Below are positions 16,933 through 25,277 of a stretch of DNA of 64,000 bases, in pieces. Each line of letters begins with the position of its first letter. Position 1 is the stretch's first letter. Made by a program: the position numbers and the translations under genes. Source of the DNA: Anaerorhabdus sp036636695 (GTDB taxonomy: Bacteria > Bacillota_I > Bacilli_A > Erysipelotrichales > Erysipelotrichaceae). The stretch lies in assembly GCF_036636695.1 (NCBI RefSeq), contig NZ_JAVWNW010000009.1. One strand, written 5' to 3'. Under the pieces are notes generated by a model. It saw only the letters and a list, made by a program, of their open reading frames with translations. It did not search any database and had not been told where the DNA came from.

Positions 16933-16952
16933 AAACACTCTTTCGAGTGTTT
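16933..16952 (-). terminator. ychF terminator
   Basis: Perfect 8-base stem AAACACTC / GAGTGTTT (16933-16940 and 16945-16952) with loop TTTC, followed on the minus strand by seven T. It overlaps the ychF stop and separates ychF from hicAB. Confidence 0.85.
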
Positions 16953-18051
16953 ATACGTTAAATCTAAAGTGCAGTATATCTCCATCTTGTACAATATATT
17001 CTTTACCTTCAAGACGAAGCTTACCAGCTTCTTTTAATTTTGCTTCTGATTTGTATTCCATGTAATCATCATAACTAAAGCATTCCGCACGAATGAATCC
17101 TTTTTGGAAATCTGTATGAATAACTCCTGCACATTCTGGTGCAGTCATACCATCATGAAATGTCCAAGCACGACATTCTTGTACACCAACTGTGAAGAAT
17201 GTTTTAAGACCTAATAAATGATAGGCAGATTTGATAACTTGATCAAGTCCACTTTCTGATATTCCTAAATCTTGTAAGAATACTGATTTTTCTTCTTTAT
17301 CCAATGATGATAACTCTTCTTCAATTTTTGCACAAATTGCGATAACATCATTATTCTCTTTAGCAGCGTATTCTTTAACTGTATTGAAATGACGATTTGA
17401 AGTTGGATCAGCAATTTCTTCTTCTGACATATTTGCGATATAAATCATTGGCTTACTTGTGAGCAATTGATAACCACTCGCAACTTCCATTTCTTCTTTT
17501 CCTAGTTCAACACTACGTGCTGGTTTACCTTCACGTAATGCATCCACAAGTTTTTTCACTACAACATATTCCGCTGCAGCTTCTTTATCTTTGGCTTGTG
17601 CTTTACGTTCAATCTTCGTTAAACGATTTTCCATACTTTGCAAGTCGGCAAGCGCAAGTTCTAGATTAATAATTTCAATATCACGAATTGGATCTACTGA
17701 ACCCTCTACGTGGGTGATGTCTGCATCGTCGAAACAACGCACAACGTGGCATATCGCATCCACTTGACGAATATGAGATAAGAATTGATTTCCTAGCCCT
17801 TCTCCTTTTGATGCTCCTTTTACTAGACCTGCAATGTCTGTAAATTCAAATGTTGTATAAATGATTTTCTTTGGTATCGCTATTTTTATAATTTCATCCA
17901 TGCGATGATCAGGTACTTCTACCACACCAACATTAGGTTGAATTGTCGCAAATGGATAGTTTGCAGCTTCAACTTGGCTTTGTGTGATTGCATTAAATAA
18001 CGTTGACTTCCCTACATTCGGTAATCCAACAATTCCTGCTGTTAATGACAT
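16951..18051 (-). CDS. ychF: Obg-family ATPase YchF
   Basis: 366-residue ribosome-associated P-loop protein. Motifs: P-loop GLPNVGKSTLF (residues 7-17), G3 DIAGLVKGASKGEGLG, and the YchF-specific NMSE in place of NKxD (ANMSEEE near residue 205), which gives ATP rather than GTP preference. A coiled-coil arm follows the G domain, and the C-terminus is a TGS domain (TFFTVGVQECRAW to GDILHFRFNV). Full length. It ends in its own terminator, so it is probably a single-gene unit. Confidence 0.97.
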   Translation of the reverse strand: MSLTAGIVGLPNVGKSTLFNAITQSQVEAANYPFATIQPNVGVVEVPDHRMDEIIKIAIPKKIIYTTFEFTDIAGLVKGASKGEGLGNQFLSHIRQVDAICHVVRCFDDADITHVEGSVDPIRDIEIINLELALADLQSMENRLTKIERKAQAKDKEAAAEYVVVKKLVDALREGKPARSVELGKEEMEVASGYQLLTSKPMIYIANMSEEEIADPTSNRHFNTVKEYAAKENNDVIAICAKIEEELSSLDKEEKSVFLQDLGISESGLDQVIKSAYHLLGLKTFFTVGVQECRAWTFHDGMTAPECAGVIHTDFQKGFIRAECFSYDDYMEYKSEAKLKEAGKLRLEGKEYIVQDGDILHFRFNV

Positions 18052-18213
18052 ATTATCTACTTCCTTTCGAACATCTATTAGTTTACCTTTTTTTCGTGAT
18101 TTTCACAATCTTTATTGCATATTCATTTAATGTATTAAAATTCCTTCAACTGTACTGCTATTTCAGGTTGAATGCGTTATACTATTTGTCATATAGACAT
18201 TAAGGAGTACACA

Positions 18214-18966
18214 ATGAAAAAATTCAATTCGTACCAAATCAAACTATTTATGATGTTTCTCATGGTCGTTGATCATTTATCAATCATCCCCAATTTCTTA
18301 CCATTTGAATTAATTGCGATATTTCATTTAATCACACGTCCAGTAGCTTTATGGTTCACTTTTACTTTGGTTGAAGGATTCATTCATACGCATAACCGTT
18401 ATGAATACTGTCGACGTTTATTCACTTTTGCAGCCATCATGATGGCTGGTAGTTCAATCTTATTGTTTGGATTTGGTGTGCCAATTCTACCAATATATCC
18501 TAATATTATCTTCTCACTTGCACTTACATGTGCTATCTTAATTCTTATTTATCACCATGATGAAAAGATTGATAAGATTCCTAATATCGTTCGTAAGATA
18601 CTTGCGATATTTATCTTCCTTGTCTGCTTCTTTTTTGCAGAAGGTATGTTCATTGTTCCACTATTTGCGATTATCTTCTACAAATACCGTGATAATCCAA
18701 AAGGAAGAAATATTTGGTTAATTGGTATGTCACTTGTCATGCTAGCATTGACTCTATCTTATGTAACATCAATGCCTAATCCTAATATTTATACTATTAT
18801 GTATAGTGAATGGTTCTTTGCATCTGTCATTCCATTTATCTATCTTTATAATGGAGAGCGTGGACCAAATACTAAGTTTTCTAAATATATTTTCTATATC
18901 TTCTATCCTGTGCATATTTGGATTCTTTATATTATCGCGACAATCATCGTTACACGCAGTTTATAA
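18214..18966 (+). CDS. TraX-like integral membrane protein
   Basis: 250-residue polytopic membrane protein with about eight hydrophobic segments, resembling the TraX family (N-terminus KKFNSYQIKLFMMFLMVVDH, with LITRPVALWFTFTLVEG). TraX acetylates F-pilin in plasmid systems, but chromosomal homologues in Bacillota have no settled role. The start at 18214 has AAGGAG upstream. An inverted repeat TTCAAC/GTTGAA (18145-18150, 18167-18172) lies in the leader. The next gene follows after 36 bases. Confidence 0.75.
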   Translation: MKKFNSYQIKLFMMFLMVVDHLSIIPNFLPFELIAIFHLITRPVALWFTFTLVEGFIHTHNRYEYCRRLFTFAAIMMAGSSILLFGFGVPILPIYPNIIFSLALTCAILILIYHHDEKIDKIPNIVRKILAIFIFLVCFFFAEGMFIVPLFAIIFYKYRDNPKGRNIWLIGMSLVMLALTLSYVTSMPNPNIYTIMYSEWFFASVIPFIYLYNGERGPNTKFSKYIFYIFYPVHIWILYIIATIIVTRSL

Positions 18967-19002
18967 GATTTATAAACAATACGTTATTTTGAGGAACTAT
19001 TT

Positions 19003-19914
19003 ATGAAAAAATTAAAACAATACAATATCAACTATTATTTAATTACGGTTATCCTTATCTTATTATGTATTCCTTATTTTGGGTTTATTAATTTTGTAAT
19101 TAACCTTACTGACATCAATTATATTCTTTATTTTTGTTTAATTTTATTTGTGATCGTCACTACTATTACCCTCATTTATCTTTTATATTTCGCTTATGCA
19201 TTTAATATGAGACTATTGATAAAAGACAATTACATGATTACAAACTTTACTGAACTTCATGAAAGTCTTTATGTTTTAACAAAGGAACTATCGAAGAAAA
19301 GTCAATTTAGATTAGATTACCCCCTAATTGCTTTACTACATTTTAAAGAGTTAATTGCGTTAAGAAAATTTGATGAGGTTGGCACTTACTGTAACCATAC
19401 AAAAAATAACTTACGTTTACATTTCGTTATTTTCCCCACAACTGTTCTAGACCTATGTATACTTAGTCAAGATATTGAATCATACATTCAATACTTCGAA
19501 AGCAAACCTTGGCGAAGAATCAGGAAATCAAATGTTCTTTATAATTATTACTATTTCTACTTCAAAAAAGACTATGCTAGTGCATTAGCACAATTGAATA
19601 AAATAAAACCATCTGCCCAACCTTTATCCATTCAAAATGAAAATAGCCTACTCGGAAAAATATACTATCGAACAAACCGTACGGAAGAGCTAAATAAAAT
19701 CATGGATGAAATTAAAAGTTATCCTTATAATCCAGCAGTTCGTGGTTTAGAACATTTAATCAACACTGGTGAAGAATATGTTGAAAATGTTCCCGTATAC
19801 TTAATAACTAATCTTACTGCAACAATCAATCATAAACCATTGAGATTATTTATCGTCTATTTCATCATAATGCTCGCATTGATTGGACTTCTTATTAGCC
19901 CAATTATGCACTAA
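19003..19914 (+). CDS. Membrane protein of unknown function
   Basis: 303 residues. Two hydrophobic helices at the N-terminus (about 12-33 and 41-68) are followed by a soluble middle of about 200 residues with helical, TPR-like spacing (YNYYYFYFKKDYASALAQL; LGKIYYRTNRTEELNKI). A final helix is at about 280-298. I do not recognise a family. It follows the TraX-like gene by 36 bases with GAGGAAC before the ATG, so cotranscription is likely. A terminator lies behind it. Confidence 0.75.
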   Translation: MKKLKQYNINYYLITVILILLCIPYFGFINFVINLTDINYILYFCLILFVIVTTITLIYLLYFAYAFNMRLLIKDNYMITNFTELHESLYVLTKELSKKSQFRLDYPLIALLHFKELIALRKFDEVGTYCNHTKNNLRLHFVIFPTTVLDLCILSQDIESYIQYFESKPWRRIRKSNVLYNYYYFYFKKDYASALAQLNKIKPSAQPLSIQNENSLLGKIYYRTNRTEELNKIMDEIKSYPYNPAVRGLEHLINTGEEYVENVPVYLITNLTATINHKPLRLFIVYFIIMLALIGLLISPIMH

Positions 19915-19930
19915 ATTTATTTATTCAATG

Positions 19931-19958
19931 AAGGAATTTTCAATAGTGAGAATTCCTT
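19931..19958 (+). terminator. Rho-independent terminator
   Basis: AAGGAATT / AATTCCTT (19931-19938, 19951-19958) with a 12-base loop, then TTTTTTAT, 16 bases after the stop of the gene at 19003-19914. Confidence 0.75.
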
Positions 19959-19965
19959 TTTTATA

Positions 19966-20157
19966 GTCATCACTTTGAATTGTATGTCTTTGTTATTCAT
20001 CAATATTCGCATCATCGAACACAAATACACCTTTCATTTATGGATTCACTGTTCCTAAACTATTCTCTACAATAAAGAGTGGATTTTGATATCTGTCCTA
20101 CAATTCATTGATGGTTGCACGAAACCCTAATGGGTCAATTTGACATCCTTTTCATGA
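19966..20157 (-). pseudogene. Relic of a GH1 6-phospho-beta-glucosidase
   Basis: The minus strand still reads, with in-frame stops, the C-terminal GH1 blocks. GCQIDPLGFRATINEL (20147 to about 20100; GWQIDP in intact enzymes) is followed by a stop, then DRYQNPLFIVENSLG with the nucleophile-bearing VEN at about 20062-20070. More stops precede a last weak match (VFDDANIDE). The N-terminal three quarters are missing. The neighbouring DUF951 terminator lies at its upstream end. This is a decayed fragment, not an expressed gene. Confidence 0.8.
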
Positions 20158-20159
20158 AA

Positions 20160-20183
20160 AAACTGAGGTTTATTCCTCAGTTT
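20160..20183 (-). terminator. Terminator of the dtd-folD-DUF951 operon
   Basis: Perfect 9-base stem AAACTGAGG / CCTCAGTTT (20160-20168, 20175-20183), loop TTTATT, with a T-rich minus-strand tail. It overlaps the last codons of the DUF951 gene. Confidence 0.85.
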
Positions 20184-20370
20184 CAGCTCGTTCAATTACT
20201 TTTTTTAATTTTCTTTCAAATTCAGTACGGGGAAACATAACTGCTGCACCACATCCCATACATTTTATTTTAATATCTGCACCCATGCGAATAATCTTCC
20301 AGTTTTTTGATTTATGACATGGATGTTCTTTTTTCATTTCTACAATGTCATTTAATCCATATTCTTGCAT
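20170..20370 (-). CDS. DUF951 family small protein
   Basis: 66-residue protein matching DUF951: DIVEMKKEHPCHKSKNWKI, RMGADIKIKCMGC and VMFPRTEFERKLKKV. Three cysteines and nearby His (CH, CMGC) may bind a metal. The function is unknown; it is a conserved Bacillota protein. The ATG is 1 base after the folD stop codon, and its AAGGAGAG site lies inside the folD end, so it is coupled to folD. Confidence 0.9.
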   Translation of the reverse strand: MQEYGLNDIVEMKKEHPCHKSKNWKIIRMGADIKIKCMGCGAAVMFPRTEFERKLKKVIERAETEE

Positions 20371-21459
20371 CTAAATACTCTCCTTATTATTATAGGCCTT
20401 GATTGTATTCTTCAACAACATCGTGATTGTCATTGGTCCTACCCCCTTAGGAACAGGTGTAATTGCGGATACATGCTCAATCACATTATCGAAATCTACA
20501 TCCCCAACAAGTTTACCTTCTTCATTACGGTTAACCCCGACATCAATTACAAAGGCACCCTCTTTTACAAAATCTTTTGTCACATATTTGGCTTTACCAA
20601 TCGCAACAACAAGAATATCTGCTTGTTTACAGATTGCTTCAATATTTTCAGTTTTTGAATGACATATGGTTACTGTGGCATTTTCATTCATTAATAAGCG
20701 TGCAACCGGATTTCCTACTAAATTACTTCTACCAATAACTACTGCACGTTTCCCATTGATTTGAACATGCATTCTTTTTAGCAATTCCATAATTCCTTGT
20801 GGTGTACATGGCACAAACCCATCTTCCCCTAAATGTAGTCTCCCTACATTAATTGGATGAAGACCATCGACATCTTTGTCAGGGTCAATTCTTAATAACA
20901 CATTCTTTTCATTAATATGATTAGGTAAAGGAAGTTGAACTAAAATACCATCAATGCTTTCATCATGATTACATTCTTCTACAAGTTCAATTAATTTTTC
21001 CTCACTCGTATTTTCATCTAAGTGAATCATTTTAGATCCTAATCCTATTTCTGCACACGCTCTTTCTTTTCCAGTAACATAAGAAACACTCGCAGGATTA
21101 TTGCCAACTAAAATTACACATAGGGTTGGAACTCTTTTATGTGATGCTTGAATAACTTCAATTTCTTGTTTCATTTGATCTTTAAGTTCTTTCGCAACTT
21201 CACTACCATAAATTACATTTGCCATTTGTTTTTCATCTCCTTCTTTATCTTTGTTCATCGCAATGATAAACGCTGTTACCCCCGCGATTGCAATTCCAAG
21301 TGCTAGTATTACTACTACACCGACAATTAATACTACTGTTGATGTTGTTTCATCCAAGAAGTCTTTTACTGACATATACACATATGCCGTAAATCCAAGA
21401 ACGATAATCGCCATCACACTAAACCAAAGAATTGCGTATCTAACTACTTTCTTATTCAT
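20371..21459 (-). CDS. folD: FolD methylene-THF dehydrogenase/cyclohydrolase with N-terminal membrane extension
   Basis: 362 residues. From Met79 on (core 20371-21225) this is a complete FolD, which interconverts 5,10-methylene-THF, methenyl-THF and 10-formyl-THF using NADP. It shows Tyr127 and Lys131 (SYVTGKERAC), DKDVDGLHPINVGRL and the Rossmann region GRSNLVGNPVARLL. Residues 1-78 are extra: two hydrophobic helices (about 5-29 and 41-68) and a charged linker. The upstream ATG overlaps the dtd stop as ATGA, which supports translation of the extension. A GAAGGAG site also lies 11 bases before the internal ATG at 21225. Membrane-bound and soluble forms are both possible. Confidence 0.92.
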   Translation of the reverse strand: MNKKVVRYAILWFSVMAIIVLGFTAYVYMSVKDFLDETTSTVVLIVGVVVILALGIAIAGVTAFIIAMNKDKEGDEKQMANVIYGSEVAKELKDQMKQEIEVIQASHKRVPTLCVILVGNNPASVSYVTGKERACAEIGLGSKMIHLDENTSEEKLIELVEECNHDESIDGILVQLPLPNHINEKNVLLRIDPDKDVDGLHPINVGRLHLGEDGFVPCTPQGIMELLKRMHVQINGKRAVVIGRSNLVGNPVARLLMNENATVTICHSKTENIEAICKQADILVVAIGKAKYVTKDFVKEGAFVIDVGVNRNEEGKLVGDVDFDNVIEHVSAITPVPKGVGPMTITMLLKNTIKAYNNKESI

Positions 21460-21902
21460 AGTAAGTCCTTTGAATCAAGAATCATAGTAATTGGACCATC
21501 ATTGCATAAATCAATTAGCATCTCTGCACCAAAGATTCCTGGTTTAGTTTCTATTCTTCTTGCAAGAACTTCGTTAAACTTTTCATAAAGAGGCTTCGAT
21601 ATTTCCGGACGTGCTGCTTGAATAAAGCTAGGTCTTCTACCCTTCTTACAATCACCATATAGCGTAAACTGTGATATCGAAAGAATAGAACCACCTACTT
21701 CTTCAATCCCTAAATTCATTTTTCCATCTTCATCATCAAAGATTCTTAAATCAACAACTTTGTTTGCGATTTTCTCTACCATTTCAATTGTATCACCATC
21801 AGTAATCCCAACTAATAGCAAAAATCCCTTTTGTATCTCATTATATAATGTGTTATCAATTGTAACACTTGCATGTTTAACACGTTGAACAACTACTCTC
21901 AT
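21456..21902 (-). CDS. dtd: D-aminoacyl-tRNA deacylase
   Basis: 148-residue cytoplasmic enzyme that removes D-amino acids from mischarged tRNA. Signature blocks are MRVVVQRVKHASVTI at the N-terminus, SQFTLYGDCKKGRRPSF and the NDGPITM Gly-Pro motif at the C-terminus. I start at 21902 because AAGGAG lies 8 bases ahead and family members begin MR-VVQR. An in-frame ATG at 21920 is only six codons upstream and lies before that site. Its TGA overlaps the folD ATG. Confidence 0.96.
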   Translation of the reverse strand: MRVVVQRVKHASVTIDNTLYNEIQKGFLLLVGITDGDTIEMVEKIANKVVDLRIFDDEDGKMNLGIEEVGGSILSISQFTLYGDCKKGRRPSFIQAARPEISKPLYEKFNEVLARRIETKPGIFGAEMLIDLCNDGPITMILDSKDLL

Positions 21903-21968
21903 ATCAAAATCTCCTTTCATTTATTCTACTATGAATAGCCTTTTAATTGAAGTCATCTTTATACTAAG

Positions 21969-21997
21969 TTTCACACCGATTATCTTTACAATATGAT
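21969..21997 (+). promoter_or_regulatory. Predicted promoter for the SNF2 helicase gene
   Basis: TTTCAC (21969-21974), 17-base spacer, TATGAT (21992-21997), 26 bases before the chosen start. Moderate match to a vegetative promoter. Confidence 0.45.
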
Positions 21998-22022
21998 AAA
22001 ATGTCTAAATGAGAGGTGCCTT

Positions 22023-25000
22023 ATGAAAATCGCTGATTCAAATTATTATCCGCTATTAATGCGAAATTCAAAAAATTCTAGCATTGCTCAAAGAATCTAT
22101 GACGCAAACAACTTTTTCAAATATGAAATAGATGAAGATGAAGAGACCTATACTGGTGATGCAACATTTAAGTATAATGGTTCATTGATTGAAACTCATA
22201 TTATTATTGATAAATTTACTGAAGCTGTTAGTGACTATAGTTGCGATTGTATGTATTGCAACGCTGAGTCTGGTTGTGCCCATGTCGGCGCTTTATACCT
22301 TAAGATGCAAGATATTGATGATTATGATTTACCCTATTATTATAACGAGGATGAAGTACCTACCAAATCATCCCTTGATAAAAACTATGAGTTATTGCTT
22401 GATACCGTTATAAGTAAACCAAAAACTCCTTTTGTTTACTTAAACCAACGATCCAAGTCATTAATTAAACAACTAAAAGAAAATGTACAAACCATTGAGA
22501 TTGAACCTAATGAGAAAATTTCACTAATTCCTTTTCTTCAATTTTCTCGCAATGCTTTTACAAATACGCCACGTATTACTATGGATCTTAAAATTGGTTC
22601 ACAAAAGTTTTACGTCGTAAAAGATATTCAATTATTATTGAAACAAATCGAAGATAATAGTTTTGTTTCTTATGGAAGACAGTTTGAAAGTAGACTTAAT
22701 TATGATTACTTTGATATAGACAGTCAAAAAATCATCGACTATCTAAGACTTCAAATGACTGCTCCTTCACCTTATTATTTTTCACCTGATAAGCGTTATC
22801 ACTATATAACATCTAGAAATATGAGTGTCTTTTTCAATGCTTTTTGTAATTTGACTACTTCTTATGATTTCAGTTTACTTGAAGATCAAATGAAATTAGA
22901 ACTTATCTTCGAGCCACAAGAGACAGGATATATCTTCTATTTCAATCCTGAATCACTGACCTTTGATGGTGAATATGTATTTATTAGTGATGAGAAAAAC
23001 GCTACTATTACACGATATTCATTTAATAATCCGCAGCCCCTTATCAATTTCTATGAATTGGTTACTACCAATCATTATGATTATGTATCTGTAGAAGATT
23101 TGAATACTTTCTATCATTTCGCAATTGAAGATTTACTTGATGATATTGAGTTAATTGATTTTCCAAGTTCATTAATTATGGATGATGAAATTGTCAAAAT
23201 TGAATTATATGGTGATATTAATTTATTCTCTGAATTAGAATTAAGTATTCACCTTTTGAAAATAGATGGCACTAAATCTTATGGATTTTCTGCCGAAACA
23301 CCATTAAATAAGAACTTAACAACCATTCAAAATTTTATCACTTCTTATGCTACCTCTATCAATCGTGAGGAACAAAAAGCTATATTGAGTTTAAATGATG
23401 AACGTACGTTTCATTTTCTAAAATTTGGGCTTGATAAACTAAGAGAGTATTGTGAAGTCTTTGTTTCAGATGCTGTTAAATCTATAGGAACAACGAAGCA
23501 CTATGCTATTAACATGGGTGTTCATGTAGAAGGTAATCTGCTTGAACTTGATATTACTTCTTGTGATATTCCCTTAAATGAATTAGCTGATGTATTAAAA
23601 AACTACAAAAAGAAAAAGAAGTTTCACCGCCTTAAAAATGGTGAATTACTTTATTTGGAATCTGATGAATTAGAAGAATTGAATCATGTATTTGAAACAA
23701 ATCATTTTGATTCAGATAAAATTCAAGATGGAAAACTGCAGTTACCACTCTATCGTGCCTTTCAAACAGATGATGCTTTGTCTAATATCAAAAACTTGTC
23801 AGTATCACGTAGTTCTACCTTTGAAACTTGCATTAAAAAATTTCAAACGAGTACGCATGATTTTGAACTGAATCCAGCCTATGATGCAATACTCAGAGAA
23901 TACCAAACTGTAGGTGTTCAGTGGATGGGATTACTACATTCATATGGTTTCAATGGTATTCTTGCAGATGATATGGGACTTGGAAAAACTATCCAAGTTA
24001 TCTCCTTGCTTGATTCCATTCAATCTGACAAGCCAAGCCTTGTGATTTGTCCGGCATCCTTAATTTTGAATTGGGAAGATGAGATTCATAAATTTAGCAA
24101 ATCTCTCAAATGTTTCGCAATTCACGGAACTGCCGAATATCGTAAATTATGTATTGAGACAATTAAAGATGTTGATTTATGTATTACGAGTTATGATTAT
24201 ATTCGTAGAGATATTGACTATTATAAGGATATAGAATTCAACTATATTATTCTTGATGAAGCGCAATACATTAAAAATCACAACACCAAGAATGCCCAAA
24301 CAGTGAAATCATTAAAAGCAAACTATCGTTTAGCCCTTACAGGTACCCCAATAGAAAACTCCCTTGCAGAGTTATGGAGTATCTTTGATTTCCTAATGCC
24401 AAACTATTTATATAATTATAATTACTTTAGAAGAAATTTTGAGACTCCTATTGTTAAAGCACAAAATGTCGATGTGCAAGCAAGACTAAAAAGACTGGTG
24501 GAACCCTTTATTCTTCGCCGTTTGAAAAGTGAAGTTTTAAAAGAATTGCCCGATAAAATTGAACAAACAATTCCTATTGATTTAAGTGAAGAAGAAGAAA
24601 AAATTTATTTAGCACATGCACTTCAAGTTTCCACAAACATTGAACATCAACTTAAAAGTGATCATGTTGACCATATTCAAATTCTCGCAATGATTACAAA
24701 GTTAAGACAACTTTGCATAGAACCACGCCTTGTCTTTGATAACATTTATACACCTTCAAGTAAAATGACTGCGTGTCTTGATATCATTTCTTCTTTTAAA
24801 GAAAACAAGAAGAAGATACTGCTCTTCTCATCATTTACTTCTGTCTTCACACTTCTTATCCCTGAGCTTAAAAAAGAAAAAATTAAATTTCATTTACTAA
24901 CAGGTGAGACTGATAAAACAACCCGAAGACAACTTGTACAAGATTTTCAAACTGATGATTCAACTGTCTTCTTAATTTCACTTAAAGCCGGTGGAACAGG

Positions 25001-25265
25001 ATTAAATCTTACTGCTGCAGAAGGAGTTATTCACTTTGACCCTTGGTGGAATGTTTCGGCACAAAACCAAGCTACTGATCGTTCTCATCGCATTGGACAA
25101 CAAAATGTTGTTCAAGTTTATAAATTAATTGCGAAGAATACCATTGAAGAAAAAATTGTACGTCTTCAGGAAACAAAGAAAAACTTAGCAGATACATTTG
25201 TCGAAGGTAATGAGGGTGTATTAACATCTTTATCACCAGAACAATTGTTAGAATTACTTAAATAG
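22023..25265 (+). CDS. SWIM zinc-finger SNF2-family helicase
   Basis: 1080-residue DNA-dependent ATPase. A SWIM-type zinc motif (CDCMYCNAESGCAH, about residue 75) is followed by a long central region, then the SNF2 core. Core motifs: Walker A DDMGLGKTIQV (about 650), Walker B LDEAQYIK (about 745), LTGTPIENSLAELWSIFDFL, and helicase C motifs SLKAGGTGLNLT (about 990) and QATDRSHRIGQ. It probably remodels protein-DNA complexes in repair or transcription; the target is unknown. The start at 22023 follows GAGAGG; the frame is open ten codons further. The rarA gene follows after 12 bases, suggesting a DNA-maintenance operon. Confidence 0.93.
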   Translation: MKIADSNYYPLLMRNSKNSSIAQRIYDANNFFKYEIDEDEETYTGDATFKYNGSLIETHIIIDKFTEAVSDYSCDCMYCNAESGCAHVGALYLKMQDIDDYDLPYYYNEDEVPTKSSLDKNYELLLDTVISKPKTPFVYLNQRSKSLIKQLKENVQTIEIEPNEKISLIPFLQFSRNAFTNTPRITMDLKIGSQKFYVVKDIQLLLKQIEDNSFVSYGRQFESRLNYDYFDIDSQKIIDYLRLQMTAPSPYYFSPDKRYHYITSRNMSVFFNAFCNLTTSYDFSLLEDQMKLELIFEPQETGYIFYFNPESLTFDGEYVFISDEKNATITRYSFNNPQPLINFYELVTTNHYDYVSVEDLNTFYHFAIEDLLDDIELIDFPSSLIMDDEIVKIELYGDINLFSELELSIHLLKIDGTKSYGFSAETPLNKNLTTIQNFITSYATSINREEQKAILSLNDERTFHFLKFGLDKLREYCEVFVSDAVKSIGTTKHYAINMGVHVEGNLLELDITSCDIPLNELADVLKNYKKKKKFHRLKNGELLYLESDELEELNHVFETNHFDSDKIQDGKLQLPLYRAFQTDDALSNIKNLSVSRSSTFETCIKKFQTSTHDFELNPAYDAILREYQTVGVQWMGLLHSYGFNGILADDMGLGKTIQVISLLDSIQSDKPSLVICPASLILNWEDEIHKFSKSLKCFAIHGTAEYRKLCIETIKDVDLCITSYDYIRRDIDYYKDIEFNYIILDEAQYIKNHNTKNAQTVKSLKANYRLALTGTPIENSLAELWSIFDFLMPNYLYNYNYFRRNFETPIVKAQNVDVQARLKRLVEPFILRRLKSEVLKELPDKIEQTIPIDLSEEEEKIYLAHALQVSTNIEHQLKSDHVDHIQILAMITKLRQLCIEPRLVFDNIYTPSSKMTACLDIISSFKENKKKILLFSSFTSVFTLLIPELKKEKIKFHLLTGETDKTTRRQLVQDFQTDDSTVFLISLKAGGTGLNLTAAEGVIHFDPWWNVSAQNQATDRSHRIGQQNVVQVYKLIAKNTIEEKIVRLQETKKNLADTFVEGNEGVLTSLSPEQLLELLK

Positions 25266-25277
25266 GAGGAATTCTCT

